NCBI RefSeq assembly: GCF_002160055.1
Contig: NZ_NFJV01000030.1
Span: 1 to 44,142 of the forward strand
Source of the DNA: Mediterranea sp. An20
Lineage (GTDB): Bacteria > Bacteroidota > Bacteroidia > Bacteroidales > Bacteroidaceae
DNA: 44,142 nucleotides
Direction of reading: 5' to 3'
Shown: positions 8,107-16,765 of the stretch, piece by piece
How positions within the stretch are numbered: position 1 is the first letter of the stretch
Layout of the letters: every line of letters begins with the position of its first letter
Notes under the pieces: model-generated
Databases searched by the model: none
What the model was told of the DNA's origin: nothing
Seen by the model: the letters and a program-made list of their open reading frames with translations, nothing else
Made by a program: the position numbers and the translations under genes

Positions 8107-11100
8107 TTACTTCTTCAGCATCGTATCCGGCGGACATACGCCCCAGCTTTCAGCGGCCATACGCTTGTAGCTGGCGTAACGCCACTTAGCGTTGTCTTCG
8201 GCAGCCTGGAAGAGTTCTTCGGCTTCCTGCGGATATTGCTTCATCACAGAAGCATAGCGCACTTCACCTTTCAGGAAGTCCTTGAAGCCTTCCCATTCCG
8301 GTTCCTTGCTATCCAATGTGAACGGGTTCTTGCCTTCAGCTTCCAGAGCGGGGTTGTAGCGCCACAGATGCCAATAGCCACACTTCACAGCCTTTTCTTC
8401 CTCAGCCTGGCTCTTACCCATACCAGCCTTCAGACCGTGGTTGATACACGGAGCATAGGCGATGATGAGCGACGGACCGGGATAAGCCTCGGCTTCGCGC
8501 AGAGCTTTCAGGGTCTGTGCCTGGTCGGCACCCATAGCAATCTGTGCTACATAAACATAACCATAAGTCGTAGCCATCAGACCCAGGTCTTTCTTGCGTA
8601 CACGCTTGCCACTGGCAGCAAACTTGGCAATGGCTCCCAGCGGAGTAGCTTTGGAAGACTGACCGCCGGTGTTGGAGTAAACCTCTGTATCGAGCACGAG
8701 GATGTTGACATCCTTGCCGCTGGCGATAACATGGTCCAAACCACCGTAACCAATATCGTAAGAAGCACCGTCGCCACCGATAATCCACTGGCTGCGTTTT
8801 ACAATGTACTGCTTCAAATCGTAGATACCTGCGCAAATAGGACACTTATCCTTGGCAGCTTCCAGCATGGGCACGATGCGCTCGTAGATGTCTTTCGTCT
8901 TATCGGCATCCAGTGCGTTGTCCAGCCATTCCTGGAAGATGGCTTTGTATTCGGCAGGAGTAGCTTCGCTTGCGATGCCTTCTTGCATCAGCTTGGCAAT
9001 ACGCTCACGCAGCTTCTCGTTGGCCAGTTCCATACCCAGACCGAACTCGCAGAAGTCCTCGAACAAGGAATTTGCCCAAGCGGGACCATGCCCCTTCTCG
9101 TTCTTTGTATAAGGTGTGGAAGGCACAGAGCCGGAATAGATAGACGAGCAGCCCGTAGCGTTAGCCACCATTTCACGGTCGCCGAACAGCTGGCTGATGA
9201 GCTTCACATACGGAGTTTCGCCGCAACCGGAGCATGCGCCGGAGAACTCGAACAACGGAGTAGCGAACTGGCTGTTCTTCACGTTGGCCTTGATATCTAC
9301 CAGGTGTTGTTTGCTCTTCACTTGTTCCGTGCAGTATGTCCAATTGTCAGCCTCTGCCATCTGGCTTTCGAGGTGAACCATTGAGAGAGCCTTGCCGCCC
9401 TTCTTCGGGTTACCCGGACATACATCCACGCAGTTTCCGCAACCCAGGCAGTCCAATACGTCTACCTGCATACGGAAGGTCATACCATCGAATGCCTTTC
9501 CTACAGCCTTCAGCATCGGGAAGTTAGCACCCTTTTGCTCTTCAGCATCGAGAACGAACGGACGGATGGCAGCGTGCGGGCAGACATAAGCACACTTATT
9601 ACACTGGATACAGTTTTCAGGATTCCAAACGGGGACGAAAGCAGCCACACCACGTTTTTCGTACTTGGCAGTACCCTGATGCCACGTACCATCTTCGATG
9701 CCTTTGAAAGCCGATACCGGCAGCAAGTCGCCGTCCTGTGCATTGATAGGACGAACTACTTCGTTGATGAAAGCCGGGTCATTGTTTGCAGCCTTCTCAT
9801 CATCAGGCAGGTTAGCCCATGCCGGGTCGATGGTCAGTTGCTTGTATTCACCACCGCGGTCAACGGCAGCATAGTTCTTGTTCACCACATCTTCACCCTT
9901 CTTTCCGTATGACTTCACAATGAACTTCTTCATCTGCTCTACAGCCAAGTCTACGGGAATTACCTCGGTGATGCGGAAGAATGCCGATTGCAGGATAGTG
10001 TTGGTGCGGTTACCCAAGCCGATTTCCTGTGCAATTTGCGTTGCATTGATGTAGTAAACGCTGATGTTGTTCTGTGCAAAATAGCGCTTAACCTTGTTCG
10101 GCAGGTTCTTGGCCAGTTCGTCGCCTTCCCAAATAGTGTTCAGCAGGAAAGTACCATTTTTGCGCAAGCCACGGGTTACATCGTACATGTGGAGGTAAGC
10201 CTGAACATGGCAAGCTACAAAGTTAGGCGTATTTACCAAGTAAGTAGAACGGATAGGCGTGTCGCCGAAACGCAAGTGCGAGCAAGTGAAGCCACCGGAC
10301 TTCTTGGAGTCGTAAGAGAAGTAAGCCTGACAATGCTTGTCTGTATTATCACCGATAATCTTCACAGAGTTCTTGTTAGCACCTACCGTACCATCGGCAC
10401 CCAAACCATAGAACTTAGCTTCGAACATACCTTCGCCGCCCATGGCAATTTCTTCTTCCTGAGGCAGAGAGGTGAACGTAACATCATCGACAATACCTAT
10501 CGTGAAGTGGTTCTTCGGTGTGTTCATCTTCAGGTTGTCATATACAGCCAGGATTTGCGCCGGCGTGGTGTCTTTCGAACCCAAGCCATAACGTCCACCC
10601 ACGATGAGAGGAGCGTCTTCTGCGCCATAGAAGCAGTCTTTGACATCCATATAGAGAGGTTCGCCGTTGGAGCCGGGTTCTTTCGTGCGGTCGAGCACAG
10701 CAATACGCTTGGCAGTCTTAGGCACAGCAGCCAGGAAATGCTTGGCAGAGAACGGACGGTAGAGGTGAACGGCTACGAGACCCACTTTCTCACCCTTGGC
10801 GCGGAGATGGTCAATTACCTCGCGGATAGCCTCTGTAACCGAACCCATAGCGATAATAACACGGTCAGCTTCGGGATCTCCGTAGTAATCGAAGAGGCCG
10901 TATTGCCGTCCGGTGATTTCGCTGATTTTCTTCATATAATCTTCTACAATGGCGGGCACTTGCTCATAGAACGGGTTACAAGCTTCACGGTGCTGGAAGA
11001 AGTGGTCGGGATTCTCGGCCATACCGCGAGCTACGGGATTCATCGGGTTCATGGCACGCTGACGGAATTCAGCCAAGGCCTCCTGGTCGATAAGCGGAGC

Positions 11101-11679
11101 CAGATCTTCGTTGTCCAGCTTTTCAATTTTCTGGATTTCGTGTGAAGTGCGGAAACCATCGAAGAAGTTGATGAACGGCACGCGGGCTTTCAGCGTAGCC
11201 AAGTGAGCCACGCCAGCCAGATCCATAACCTCTTGTACGGAGCCTTCGCACAGCATGGCAAATCCGGTTTGGCGGCAAGACATAACATCTTGATGATCGC
11301 CAAAGATACAGAGGGCGTGGCTAGCCAGTGTACGGGCTGATACGTGGAACACGCAAGGCAGGTTTTCACCGGCTATCTTGTACATGTTCGGAATCATCAG
11401 CAGCAAGCCTTGAGAGGCTGTGTAGGTCGTAGTCAATGCACCGGCTTGCAAAGAGCCATGTACGGCACCGGCAGCACCGGCTTCCGACTGCATTTCCTGT
11501 ACGAGCACCGTCTCGCCGAAGATATTCTTGCGACCGGCGGCCGCCCATTCGTCTACGTGCTCAGCCATCGTAGACGACGGAGTGATGGGATAGATAGCCG
11601 CAACTTCTGAGAACATATACGAGATATGCGCTGCAGCTTCGTTACCATCACAAGTGATGAATTTTTTCTGTTTAGTCAT
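8107..11679 (-). CDS. nifJ: Pyruvate:ferredoxin (flavodoxin) oxidoreductase
   Basis: Single-chain oxidoreductase of 1190 residues, the family's usual length, that oxidises pyruvate to acetyl-CoA and CO2 and passes electrons to ferredoxin or flavodoxin in anaerobes. Domain order is the standard one: N-terminal pyruvate-binding domain (YPITPSSTMAEHVDEWA near residue 35), domain II, the gamma-type domain, a two-cluster ferredoxin domain with CIQCNKCAYVCP (about residue 690) and CLGCGNCVDVCPG (about 743), and the thiamine-diphosphate domain with GGDGASYDIGYGG (about 970) and YSNTGGQSSKATPLG. A cysteine-rich segment SGACSGCGETPYVKL supplies ligands of the third cluster. It is a major energy enzyme, transcribed alone and ended by a hairpin. 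Confidence 0.98.
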   Translation of the reverse strand: MTKQKKFITCDGNEAAAHISYMFSEVAAIYPITPSSTMAEHVDEWAAAGRKNIFGETVLVQEMQSEAGAAGAVHGSLQAGALTTTYTASQGLLLMIPNMYKIAGENLPCVFHVSARTLASHALCIFGDHQDVMSCRQTGFAMLCEGSVQEVMDLAGVAHLATLKARVPFINFFDGFRTSHEIQKIEKLDNEDLAPLIDQEALAEFRQRAMNPMNPVARGMAENPDHFFQHREACNPFYEQVPAIVEDYMKKISEITGRQYGLFDYYGDPEADRVIIAMGSVTEAIREVIDHLRAKGEKVGLVAVHLYRPFSAKHFLAAVPKTAKRIAVLDRTKEPGSNGEPLYMDVKDCFYGAEDAPLIVGGRYGLGSKDTTPAQILAVYDNLKMNTPKNHFTIGIVDDVTFTSLPQEEEIAMGGEGMFEAKFYGLGADGTVGANKNSVKIIGDNTDKHCQAYFSYDSKKSGGFTCSHLRFGDTPIRSTYLVNTPNFVACHVQAYLHMYDVTRGLRKNGTFLLNTIWEGDELAKNLPNKVKRYFAQNNISVYYINATQIAQEIGLGNRTNTILQSAFFRITEVIPVDLAVEQMKKFIVKSYGKKGEDVVNKNYAAVDRGGEYKQLTIDPAWANLPDDEKAANNDPAFINEVVRPINAQDGDLLPVSAFKGIEDGTWHQGTAKYEKRGVAAFVPVWNPENCIQCNKCAYVCPHAAIRPFVLDAEEQKGANFPMLKAVGKAFDGMTFRMQVDVLDCLGCGNCVDVCPGNPKKGGKALSMVHLESQMAEADNWTYCTEQVKSKQHLVDIKANVKNSQFATPLFEFSGACSGCGETPYVKLISQLFGDREMVANATGCSSIYSGSVPSTPYTKNEKGHGPAWANSLFEDFCEFGLGMELANEKLRERIAKLMQEGIASEATPAEYKAIFQEWLDNALDADKTKDIYERIVPMLEAAKDKCPICAGIYDLKQYIVKRSQWIIGGDGASYDIGYGGLDHVIASGKDVNILVLDTEVYSNTGGQSSKATPLGAIAKFAASGKRVRKKDLGLMATTYGYVYVAQIAMGADQAQTLKALREAEAYPGPSLIIAYAPCINHGLKAGMGKSQAEEEKAVKCGYWHLWRYNPALEAEGKNPFTLDSKEPEWEGFKDFLKGEVRYASVMKQYPQEAEELFQAAEDNAKWRYASYKRMAAESWGVCPPDTMLKK

Positions 11680-11748
11680 AACTAATCACGAATTATAAGT
11701 AATGAACATATATGTTGGTTAATTCTCTATTTCGTCTTTTCTCTTCAT

Positions 11749-12930
11749 TTAATAAAGAAACCCGAACAACCACAACGGAATCTGGTTTCCCCTTCCCACC
11801 TCCGCGCGGTGTACAGCGTAGGTAACGTCTGGATTGTTTTTGATACGCAATCCCTCCGTACATATCTTAAAGGGCATACTTCCATCTACCAGGAATGAAT
11901 AATTCTTATTTCCCTGATTGACCCGGTGGTCTTTCCAAAGCGTGTTCACGAAGAACGTGTTCAATATATCCAACTGTTCTACCTTAATGGGGTAAATGGA
12001 GTACATCAGATTGGGGTTATGCATCATAATGACTCCCGGTTTCTTAGGAAACTCTTCCCCGTTGGGGTAAACCATGTTAATAAGGCGTGCATCGGCCAGA
12101 TATTTGATATAATTCATCACTGTAGCACGCGAAGTCTGTATATCACATGCCAGCTGGCTGATGTTTGGAGCCTGAGGACCGTCTACAGCCAGCAGGTAAA
12201 ACAGTTTCTTTATCTTCGAGAGATACTTCAATTCTATTTGCTTAATGAGCAGTATGTCTACCTCCACCATCATGTTCATGGTTTTGAGCAGATTCTCCGA
12301 AAAGTTCCGTTTCTCCAAGAAGAACGGATAGAAGCCGTGGTGCAGATAATCCTGGAAGTAATCCAGCGGCCGCACCTTAGCCAGTACCCCGCGCGCAATC
12401 TGTTCGTGCTTTGCAAGAATCTCTTCCAGCGTAAAGGAATGAAATTTCATGCCCGTCTGCAAATTAAGGAATTCGCGGAAAGAGAAGCCACGCAGGTTGT
12501 AACTCTTCACCACATCGCCCAACTCCGGGTTCTCCTCCTTGAGGCGCATTACCGACGAACCGGTAAATACAATTTTCAGGTTGGGAAACCGGTCATAGCA
12601 CTGACGGAGTTCCCGGCTCCATCCGGGATGTTTGAACACCTGGTCGATGAGCAACACTTTTCCTCCCCGATTCTGGAATTCAGCAGCAAACTCCACGATG
12701 CCGTGCCCTGAGAAATAGAAGTTGTTCATGTTGATAAAAAGACATGAACGGTCGTCTGTCCCGAACTTTTCCTTGGCATACTGAAGCAGGAAAGTCGTCT
12801 TACCCACACCACGCGTTCCCTTGATGCCTATGAGGCGGTCGCTCCAGTCAATCTCATCCATGAGATCGCGGCGCACGGGAGCGTTGGTATGCTCCACCAG
12901 ATAAGCGTGTGTGCGGTAAAATGATTCCAT
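11749..12930 (-). CDS. ATP-binding protein, AAA_14/DUF4143-like ATPase
   Basis: A 393-residue protein of the ATPase group that pairs an N-terminal AAA-type P-loop domain with a C-terminal winged-helix and DUF4143-like region. Walker A is GTRGVGKTT near residue 40. The Walker B strand reads KVLLIDQVFKHPGW, so the usual catalytic glutamate after the aspartate is glutamine here. The sensor segment LKIVFTGSSVMRL and the motif LRGFSFREFLNL are typical. A helix-turn-helix-like stretch, ISQLACDIQTSRATVMNYI, lies near residue 265. The cellular role of this widespread family is not known. It is divergent from the next gene and has its own full promoter. Confidence 0.82.
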   Translation of the reverse strand: MESFYRTHAYLVEHTNAPVRRDLMDEIDWSDRLIGIKGTRGVGKTTFLLQYAKEKFGTDDRSCLFINMNNFYFSGHGIVEFAAEFQNRGGKVLLIDQVFKHPGWSRELRQCYDRFPNLKIVFTGSSVMRLKEENPELGDVVKSYNLRGFSFREFLNLQTGMKFHSFTLEEILAKHEQIARGVLAKVRPLDYFQDYLHHGFYPFFLEKRNFSENLLKTMNMMVEVDILLIKQIELKYLSKIKKLFYLLAVDGPQAPNISQLACDIQTSRATVMNYIKYLADARLINMVYPNGEEFPKKPGVIMMHNPNLMYSIYPIKVEQLDILNTFFVNTLWKDHRVNQGNKNYSFLVDGSMPFKICTEGLRIKNNPDVTYAVHRAEVGRGNQIPLWLFGFLY

Positions 12931-12953
12931 GCCTTTCTTCTTATATCAGGGGG

Positions 12954-12984
12954 CAAAGATATGTCTTTTTTATCTAATTGCAAA
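12954..12984 (-). promoter_or_regulatory. Complete Bacteroidetes promoter for the ATPase gene
   Basis: On the minus strand TTTG (12984-12981), a 19-nt spacer and TATCTTTG (12961-12954) form a perfect -33/-7 pair. The ATG is at 12930, giving a leader of about 20 nt. Confidence 0.8.
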
Positions 12985-13007
12985 GTAGAGTTAGCAAAAA
13001 TAATGTG

Positions 13008-13015
13008 TAAGTTTG
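13008..13015 (+). promoter_or_regulatory. -7 box abutting the start codon of the 402-residue protein
   Basis: TAAGTTTG is an exact -7 match and ends four bases before the ATG at 13020, so the transcript should be leaderless or nearly so. No well-spaced -33 box was found. Confidence 0.55.
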
Positions 13016-13019
13016 CACC

Positions 13020-14228
13020 ATGAATCTATATCTTTTCAATCCTGATGCCGATTTGGCCTTGGCCGACGGAAGAGTCAACTACATACCTCCTGCCTCTGCC
13101 CGTCAGATGGCCTGTGACTTAGCATTGCTCCCGGCTTGGTATGCCTTGCCCGGCAGCGGTGTATTGGCTGCATCGGCCTATAATGATGTGTTTCTGGAGC
13201 GTATGTCTGACCTTTGGGGGATGGACGCTCACTTGGTGACCGAACCAGAACTGGGAGAAATCGAATTAGAGAGTATGATTCCCTGGGGATGGAATGCTGC
13301 GTTGCGCAATCGCCTACTACGCAATGGTGTATCAGAAAAGGCATTGCCCACTACAGAAAAGCTGGACTCATGGCGGATACTGGCTTCGCGTGAACGGATG
13401 GAAGAAGCCCTGAAGGCATTCCGGCATTTGTCTTTTTGTGTGGGCGAAAGCAGAAACCTGTATAATATAGAAGAGTGCCGCACGTATGTGGAAACCCGCA
13501 AGCAAGTGGTGCTGAAAATGCCTTGGTCGGGAAGTGGGAAAGGTTTGTTCTGGTGCCTGGATGGTAGTTGCACGCAAACTGTTCAGAACTGGTGTACGCG
13601 GGTGCTGCGCACACAAGGATGCGTAGTGGCTTCCCCTATATATAATAAGGTGTCGGACTTTGCTCTTGAGTTTTACATGAATGAGCAGGGAGAAGTTTCT
13701 TTTGAAGGATATTCTTGTTTCAAGACGACTGCAAGAGGAGCCTACACAGGCAATTTACTGTTTGCAGACAAGGAAGCAGAAAAATACCTGTCCGCACACG
13801 TGCCTTGTGAATGGCTGCATCAGGTGTGCTGGGAAGCCAAACTGATGTTGCAGAAAACTTTTGCCGGTTATGTTGGCTATTTAGGCATTGACATGATGGT
13901 GTGCCATACAGAAGATGCTTACGCCATTCACCCGTGTGTTGAAGTAAACCTGCGCATGAATATGGGGTTAGTGGCAAGCAACTTGACCAGACGCCTGCTC
14001 GCTCCCGGCGCCTGCGGTTCTTTTTCGGTGGAATACCATCCGTCCGCCGACGACTTGCGCGCATGCCACGAACGCGACATGGCGCTGTCTCCGTTGGTCG
14101 TATGTTCCGGACGCATATCGGAAGGCTATCTACCCTTGGTGCCAGTCACTCCTTCCGCACATTACCGGGCTTTTGTGCGGGTTGCCCCTCCTGACAAGGA
14201 TTGCTTTCGTTCCCATAACGGTCAATAG
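13020..14228 (+). CDS. Conserved protein of unknown function, ATP-grasp-like
   Basis: A 402-residue protein I do not recognise by name. The N-terminus reads MNLYLFNPDADLALADG, without a signal peptide. A glycine-rich segment VVLKMPWSGSGKGLFWC near residue 165 and the late motif VEVNLRMNMGLVA near residue 308 resemble the phosphate-binding loop and metal-binding E-x-N of ATP-grasp ligases, so an ATP-dependent carboxylate ligase is possible. No substrate is suggested by the neighbours. The last 83 bp overlap, tail to tail, the 3' end of the GHL10 gene on the other strand. The predicted leaderless start makes 13020 the likely first codon. The reading frame is well supported; the fold assignment is an inference. 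Confidence 0.75.
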   Translation: MNLYLFNPDADLALADGRVNYIPPASARQMACDLALLPAWYALPGSGVLAASAYNDVFLERMSDLWGMDAHLVTEPELGEIELESMIPWGWNAALRNRLLRNGVSEKALPTTEKLDSWRILASRERMEEALKAFRHLSFCVGESRNLYNIEECRTYVETRKQVVLKMPWSGSGKGLFWCLDGSCTQTVQNWCTRVLRTQGCVVASPIYNKVSDFALEFYMNEQGEVSFEGYSCFKTTARGAYTGNLLFADKEAEKYLSAHVPCEWLHQVCWEAKLMLQKTFAGYVGYLGIDMMVCHTEDAYAIHPCVEVNLRMNMGLVASNLTRRLLAPGACGSFSVEYHPSADDLRACHERDMALSPLVVCSGRISEGYLPLVPVTPSAHYRAFVRVAPPDKDCFRSHNGQ

Positions 14229-15651
14229 CCGTTACAGCAAAGTGTTTGAAACCTTCCCAAGGCAGAATAGGAGCGTAAACAAAACAGGTATCGCGTATTC
14301 CCGTAGCCACGATGTAATGAGGGTTACGGATGTCCACCGGCAGAGAGTCGGAAGCATAAACCACGTAAGTGGGCGCATTGGAGGGGTCATTGTCCGCAGC
14401 CGCCTTCCAGACCAGGGAGGTGGTTCCATCATCCCGACGATTTACCTGCAATGCCGAAGGGGCAGAAGGAGCCTGATTGTCCAGCCAAGGCATGGCGGGT
14501 TGCAGGGCGGGACAGGTATAAAATTCTTCCTTCAGCAAATCATAGAGCCCTTGCGTATTGTCCATGAGGAAAGCTACCCGATAATGTGCTTCTCCGGCCA
14601 TCTGTTCGGTACGGACGAAGCGAAGCTGTCGTTCTATTTCATCAAGGCTCCAGTTTCCTTCGCTCGGGTGCAGGAAGTAAATGCCCAGCCCTGGGACGAT
14701 ATGCCGTCCGTTGCTCTGTTCCTGCCAGTCGAGGGCAAAGGGATAAAAGTGATTGCCCCGGAAATACATCATCGGATAGATTTGGTCCTGAATACCTTCT
14801 CCGAGCCAGCCCTGCACATCTTGGTAGACGGCATGATAGGCGTTCCAACCGCGGGAGGGATAGCGGCTTGTATCCCTGTATTTACCCACGGGGCTGGTGC
14901 TGACTTTTACCCACGGCTTCAGTTCTTTTACTTTCCCATAGATATATCGGAGAATTTCCGTCAGATTATCCCGCCGCCACTGTTCCAGGCTCCGTCCCCT
15001 GCTCCGCTTGTTGTAGTCATAGCTGTCGGGGAATCGGCGGGCATGTTCGGGATAGCGCAAAAAGTCGAAGTGCACGCCATCTACGTCGTAGCGTGTCACC
15101 ACCTCACGCACCAGGCTCATCAGATATTCTTTGGTTTCAGGGTTTCCAGCGTTGAGATACCATTGCCGTCCGTAAGGCACACAAATGTTGCGGTGTGTCT
15201 TGGTGACGGAGCGTGCCCCCAGGTAATTCACATGTTTGCGGTTTCCCAAAGGCAGCGTCACCATCCAGGCATGACACTCCATACCGCGCTTGTGGCACTC
15301 TTCGACGGCGAAAGCCAAAGGGTCATAGCCTGGGTCACCGTACTTTTTTCCGGTAAGCACGGAATTCATCGGTTCGATGTCTGAGCGATAAAGCACATCG
15401 CCCCGGGTGCGTGCCTGAAAAAGCACGGTATTGAAATGGGCAGCTTTCAACTTGTCCAATATTTCGATGAGTTCCTGTTGCTGGCGTTTCATGGTGGCGG
15501 GGGAGGTGGCACGTGTGCGAGGCCAGTCCAAGCCGTATGCAGTGGTCACCCACGCCGCACGCACTTCATATTTGGGCTGGGCTTTCACAGTCAAAGGCAA
15601 CAAAAGCATCAAGCTTAGAAAACCCAGTAGGATATTCGTTTTTTTGCTCAT
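14146..15651 (-). CDS. Exported GHL10-family glycoside hydrolase-like protein
   Basis: A 501-residue protein with a signal peptide (MSKKTNILLGFLSLMLLLPL, cleavage near VKA-QP). Mature domain 1 is the glycosyl-hydrolase-like 10 (DUF187) TIM barrel: EVRAAWVTTAYGLDWP, FNTVLFQARTRGDVLY, GMECHAWMV, VDGVHFDFLRYP and QIYPMMYFR are its recognisable strands. The acidic residues in HFDFLRYP are candidates for catalysis. A fibronectin-III-like domain (about residues 392-490, NQAPSAPSALQV to TAIDRYGNESNP) follows. Family members are found in cell-envelope and glycan contexts, and the substrate is unknown. It is probably periplasmic or surface exposed. Its 3' end overlaps the preceding plus-strand gene by 83 bp. 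Confidence 0.88.
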   Translation of the reverse strand: MSKKTNILLGFLSLMLLLPLTVKAQPKYEVRAAWVTTAYGLDWPRTRATSPATMKRQQQELIEILDKLKAAHFNTVLFQARTRGDVLYRSDIEPMNSVLTGKKYGDPGYDPLAFAVEECHKRGMECHAWMVTLPLGNRKHVNYLGARSVTKTHRNICVPYGRQWYLNAGNPETKEYLMSLVREVVTRYDVDGVHFDFLRYPEHARRFPDSYDYNKRSRGRSLEQWRRDNLTEILRYIYGKVKELKPWVKVSTSPVGKYRDTSRYPSRGWNAYHAVYQDVQGWLGEGIQDQIYPMMYFRGNHFYPFALDWQEQSNGRHIVPGLGIYFLHPSEGNWSLDEIERQLRFVRTEQMAGEAHYRVAFLMDNTQGLYDLLKEEFYTCPALQPAMPWLDNQAPSAPSALQVNRRDDGTTSLVWKAAADNDPSNAPTYVVYASDSLPVDIRNPHYIVATGIRDTCFVYAPILPWEGFKHFAVTAIDRYGNESNPCQEGQPAQKPGNVRKE

Positions 15652-15696
15652 AACTTGTCATTTTGGCGGCGAAGTTACACAAAAGGTTGGACAATC

Positions 15697-15728
15697 TTGC
15701 GCAGATAGGAGGGAAAGTGTTACTTTTG
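15697..15728 (+). promoter_or_regulatory. Promoter of the outer-membrane barrel gene
   Basis: TTG (15697-15699), a 21-nt spacer and TACTTTTG (15721-15728) match the Bacteroidetes consensus. The leader to the ATG at 15757 is about 25 nt. Confidence 0.7.
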
Positions 15729-15756
15729 CGTCCATTATCTTTAAAAGAAAAGCATT

Positions 15757-16242
15757 ATGAAGAAGTTAGTGTTATTGATTTGCCTGTTGGCCAGTGTGGT
15801 ATCGGCTCAGGCTCAGTTCGAGAAAGGGAAATGGGTAGTCAATCCTTCGCTTACGGGAGCAGGATTGTCATACGATACCGGATTGGACAAGGCTTCATTC
15901 GGATTGGATGTAAACGGTGGGGCTTTTGTGGCCGACAACCTGGCTCTGCTCATCCGAGGTGGCTTGGGCTGGAATGAAAACGGAGGAGATACCGATGTTT
16001 ATTACCTGGGTGTGGGTGGACGCTACTATTTCAGCCAGGTAGGCATTTATCTGGGCGCCAATGTCAATGTCGACCGTTTGGACTGGGGTAACCATAGCGA
16101 CACGAAGTTTTCTTTCGGCATGGAGGCAGGTTACGCATTCTTTCTCTCGAAAACTGTAACCCTGGAACCAGCCGTATACTGGAACATCAATGGTGACCGT
16201 TCGAAAATCGGACTCAAATTAGGATTCGGACTTTACTTTTGA
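15757..16242 (+). CDS. Small outer-membrane beta-barrel protein
   Basis: A 161-residue protein with a clear signal peptide (MKKLVLLICLLASVVSAQAQ, cleavage after AQA). The mature part alternates polar and hydrophobic residues in about eight strands, with glycine and tyrosine-rich turns such as YYLGVGGRYYF and VGIYLGANVNVDRL, and it ends in phenylalanine (LKLGFGLYF), the classic C-terminal signal for barrel insertion. This is the architecture of the eight-stranded OmpX/OmpA-like barrels annotated as outer membrane beta-barrel in Bacteroidetes. The function is not predictable. It has its own promoter and sits alone. Confidence 0.88.
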   Translation: MKKLVLLICLLASVVSAQAQFEKGKWVVNPSLTGAGLSYDTGLDKASFGLDVNGGAFVADNLALLIRGGLGWNENGGDTDVYYLGVGGRYYFSQVGIYLGANVNVDRLDWGNHSDTKFSFGMEAGYAFFLSKTVTLEPAVYWNINGDRSKIGLKLGFGLYF

Positions 16243-16328
16243 TAGTTTATCTCATGCCTTCACTGCTTTTCCCCTTTTGTATCATAAAATAAACAGCTGA
16301 TGCTGCTATATAGGGGAAAGAAACTTCC

Positions 16329-16394
16329 AAGGTATGAGAAGCAAATTTCCAAGGTATAAGAAACAGGCTTCCAAGGTATAAGAAATATACCTGT
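16329..16394 (+). repeat. 66-bp intergenic element of three 22-nt units (copy C)
   Basis: Three contiguous 22-nt units at 16329-16350, 16351-16372 and 16373-16394 all begin AAGGTAT; the first two end TTTCC and CTTCC; units 2 and 3 share AAGGTATAAGAAA. The base triplet after AAG is GTA here, CGC in copy A and mostly CAA in copy B. Confidence 0.88.
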
Positions 16395-16422
16395 GAAGCC
16401 TATGCCCCAAAATGACTTCATT

Positions 16423-16590
16423 GAACACAGAACTGCCGCAGCCCGTTTTTCTGTTATGCAACCGGAAGAGGGCAGAATGCCCCATGCATGAGAAGACAGC
16501 AAAAGGAGCCTCAGGACCTCCACCTACCCCAGCTTCTCCCACCGGAAAGGGAATGCAGACAAGACTTCGCGATGCAGCGGTTCTGTGTTC
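16423..16590. repeat. Separated inverted repeat in a gene-free stretch
   Basis: GAACACAGAACTGCCGC (16423-16439) is matched in inverse orientation by 16574-16590 (15 of 17 positions) with about 134 bp between. The 505-bp interval 16243-16747 has no convincing gene; this structure, copy C of the 22-nt element and the next promoter are all that was seen. It could be a small mobile element or a structured RNA. Confidence 0.5.
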
Positions 16591-16752
16591 TGAATAAAAG
16601 ACCACTTCTACTTGACAGGCAAATCCATCAAATCCAGCATGTTGAAAACGCACAGCCACTTCCCGACAGACAACAGCCTGCTTCTGTTTCAGCCTCCCAA
16701 GAAAAGAAAGCATAGAAAATCGCCGACAAGCATCAAATCCGAAAAAAATGTC

Positions 16753-16760
16753 TACCTTTG
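16753..16760 (+). promoter_or_regulatory. -7 box of the DUF4105 gene
   Basis: TACCTTTG is an exact -7 match ending five bases before the ATG at 16766. It rules out the upstream in-frame ATG at 16748 and predicts a near-leaderless transcript. Confidence 0.6.
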
Positions 16761-16765
16761 CGGCC

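Noticed and set aside
8092..9384. A 430-codon open frame on the plus strand
   Set aside because: It is antisense to the highly conserved C-terminal part of the pyruvate:ferredoxin oxidoreductase gene.
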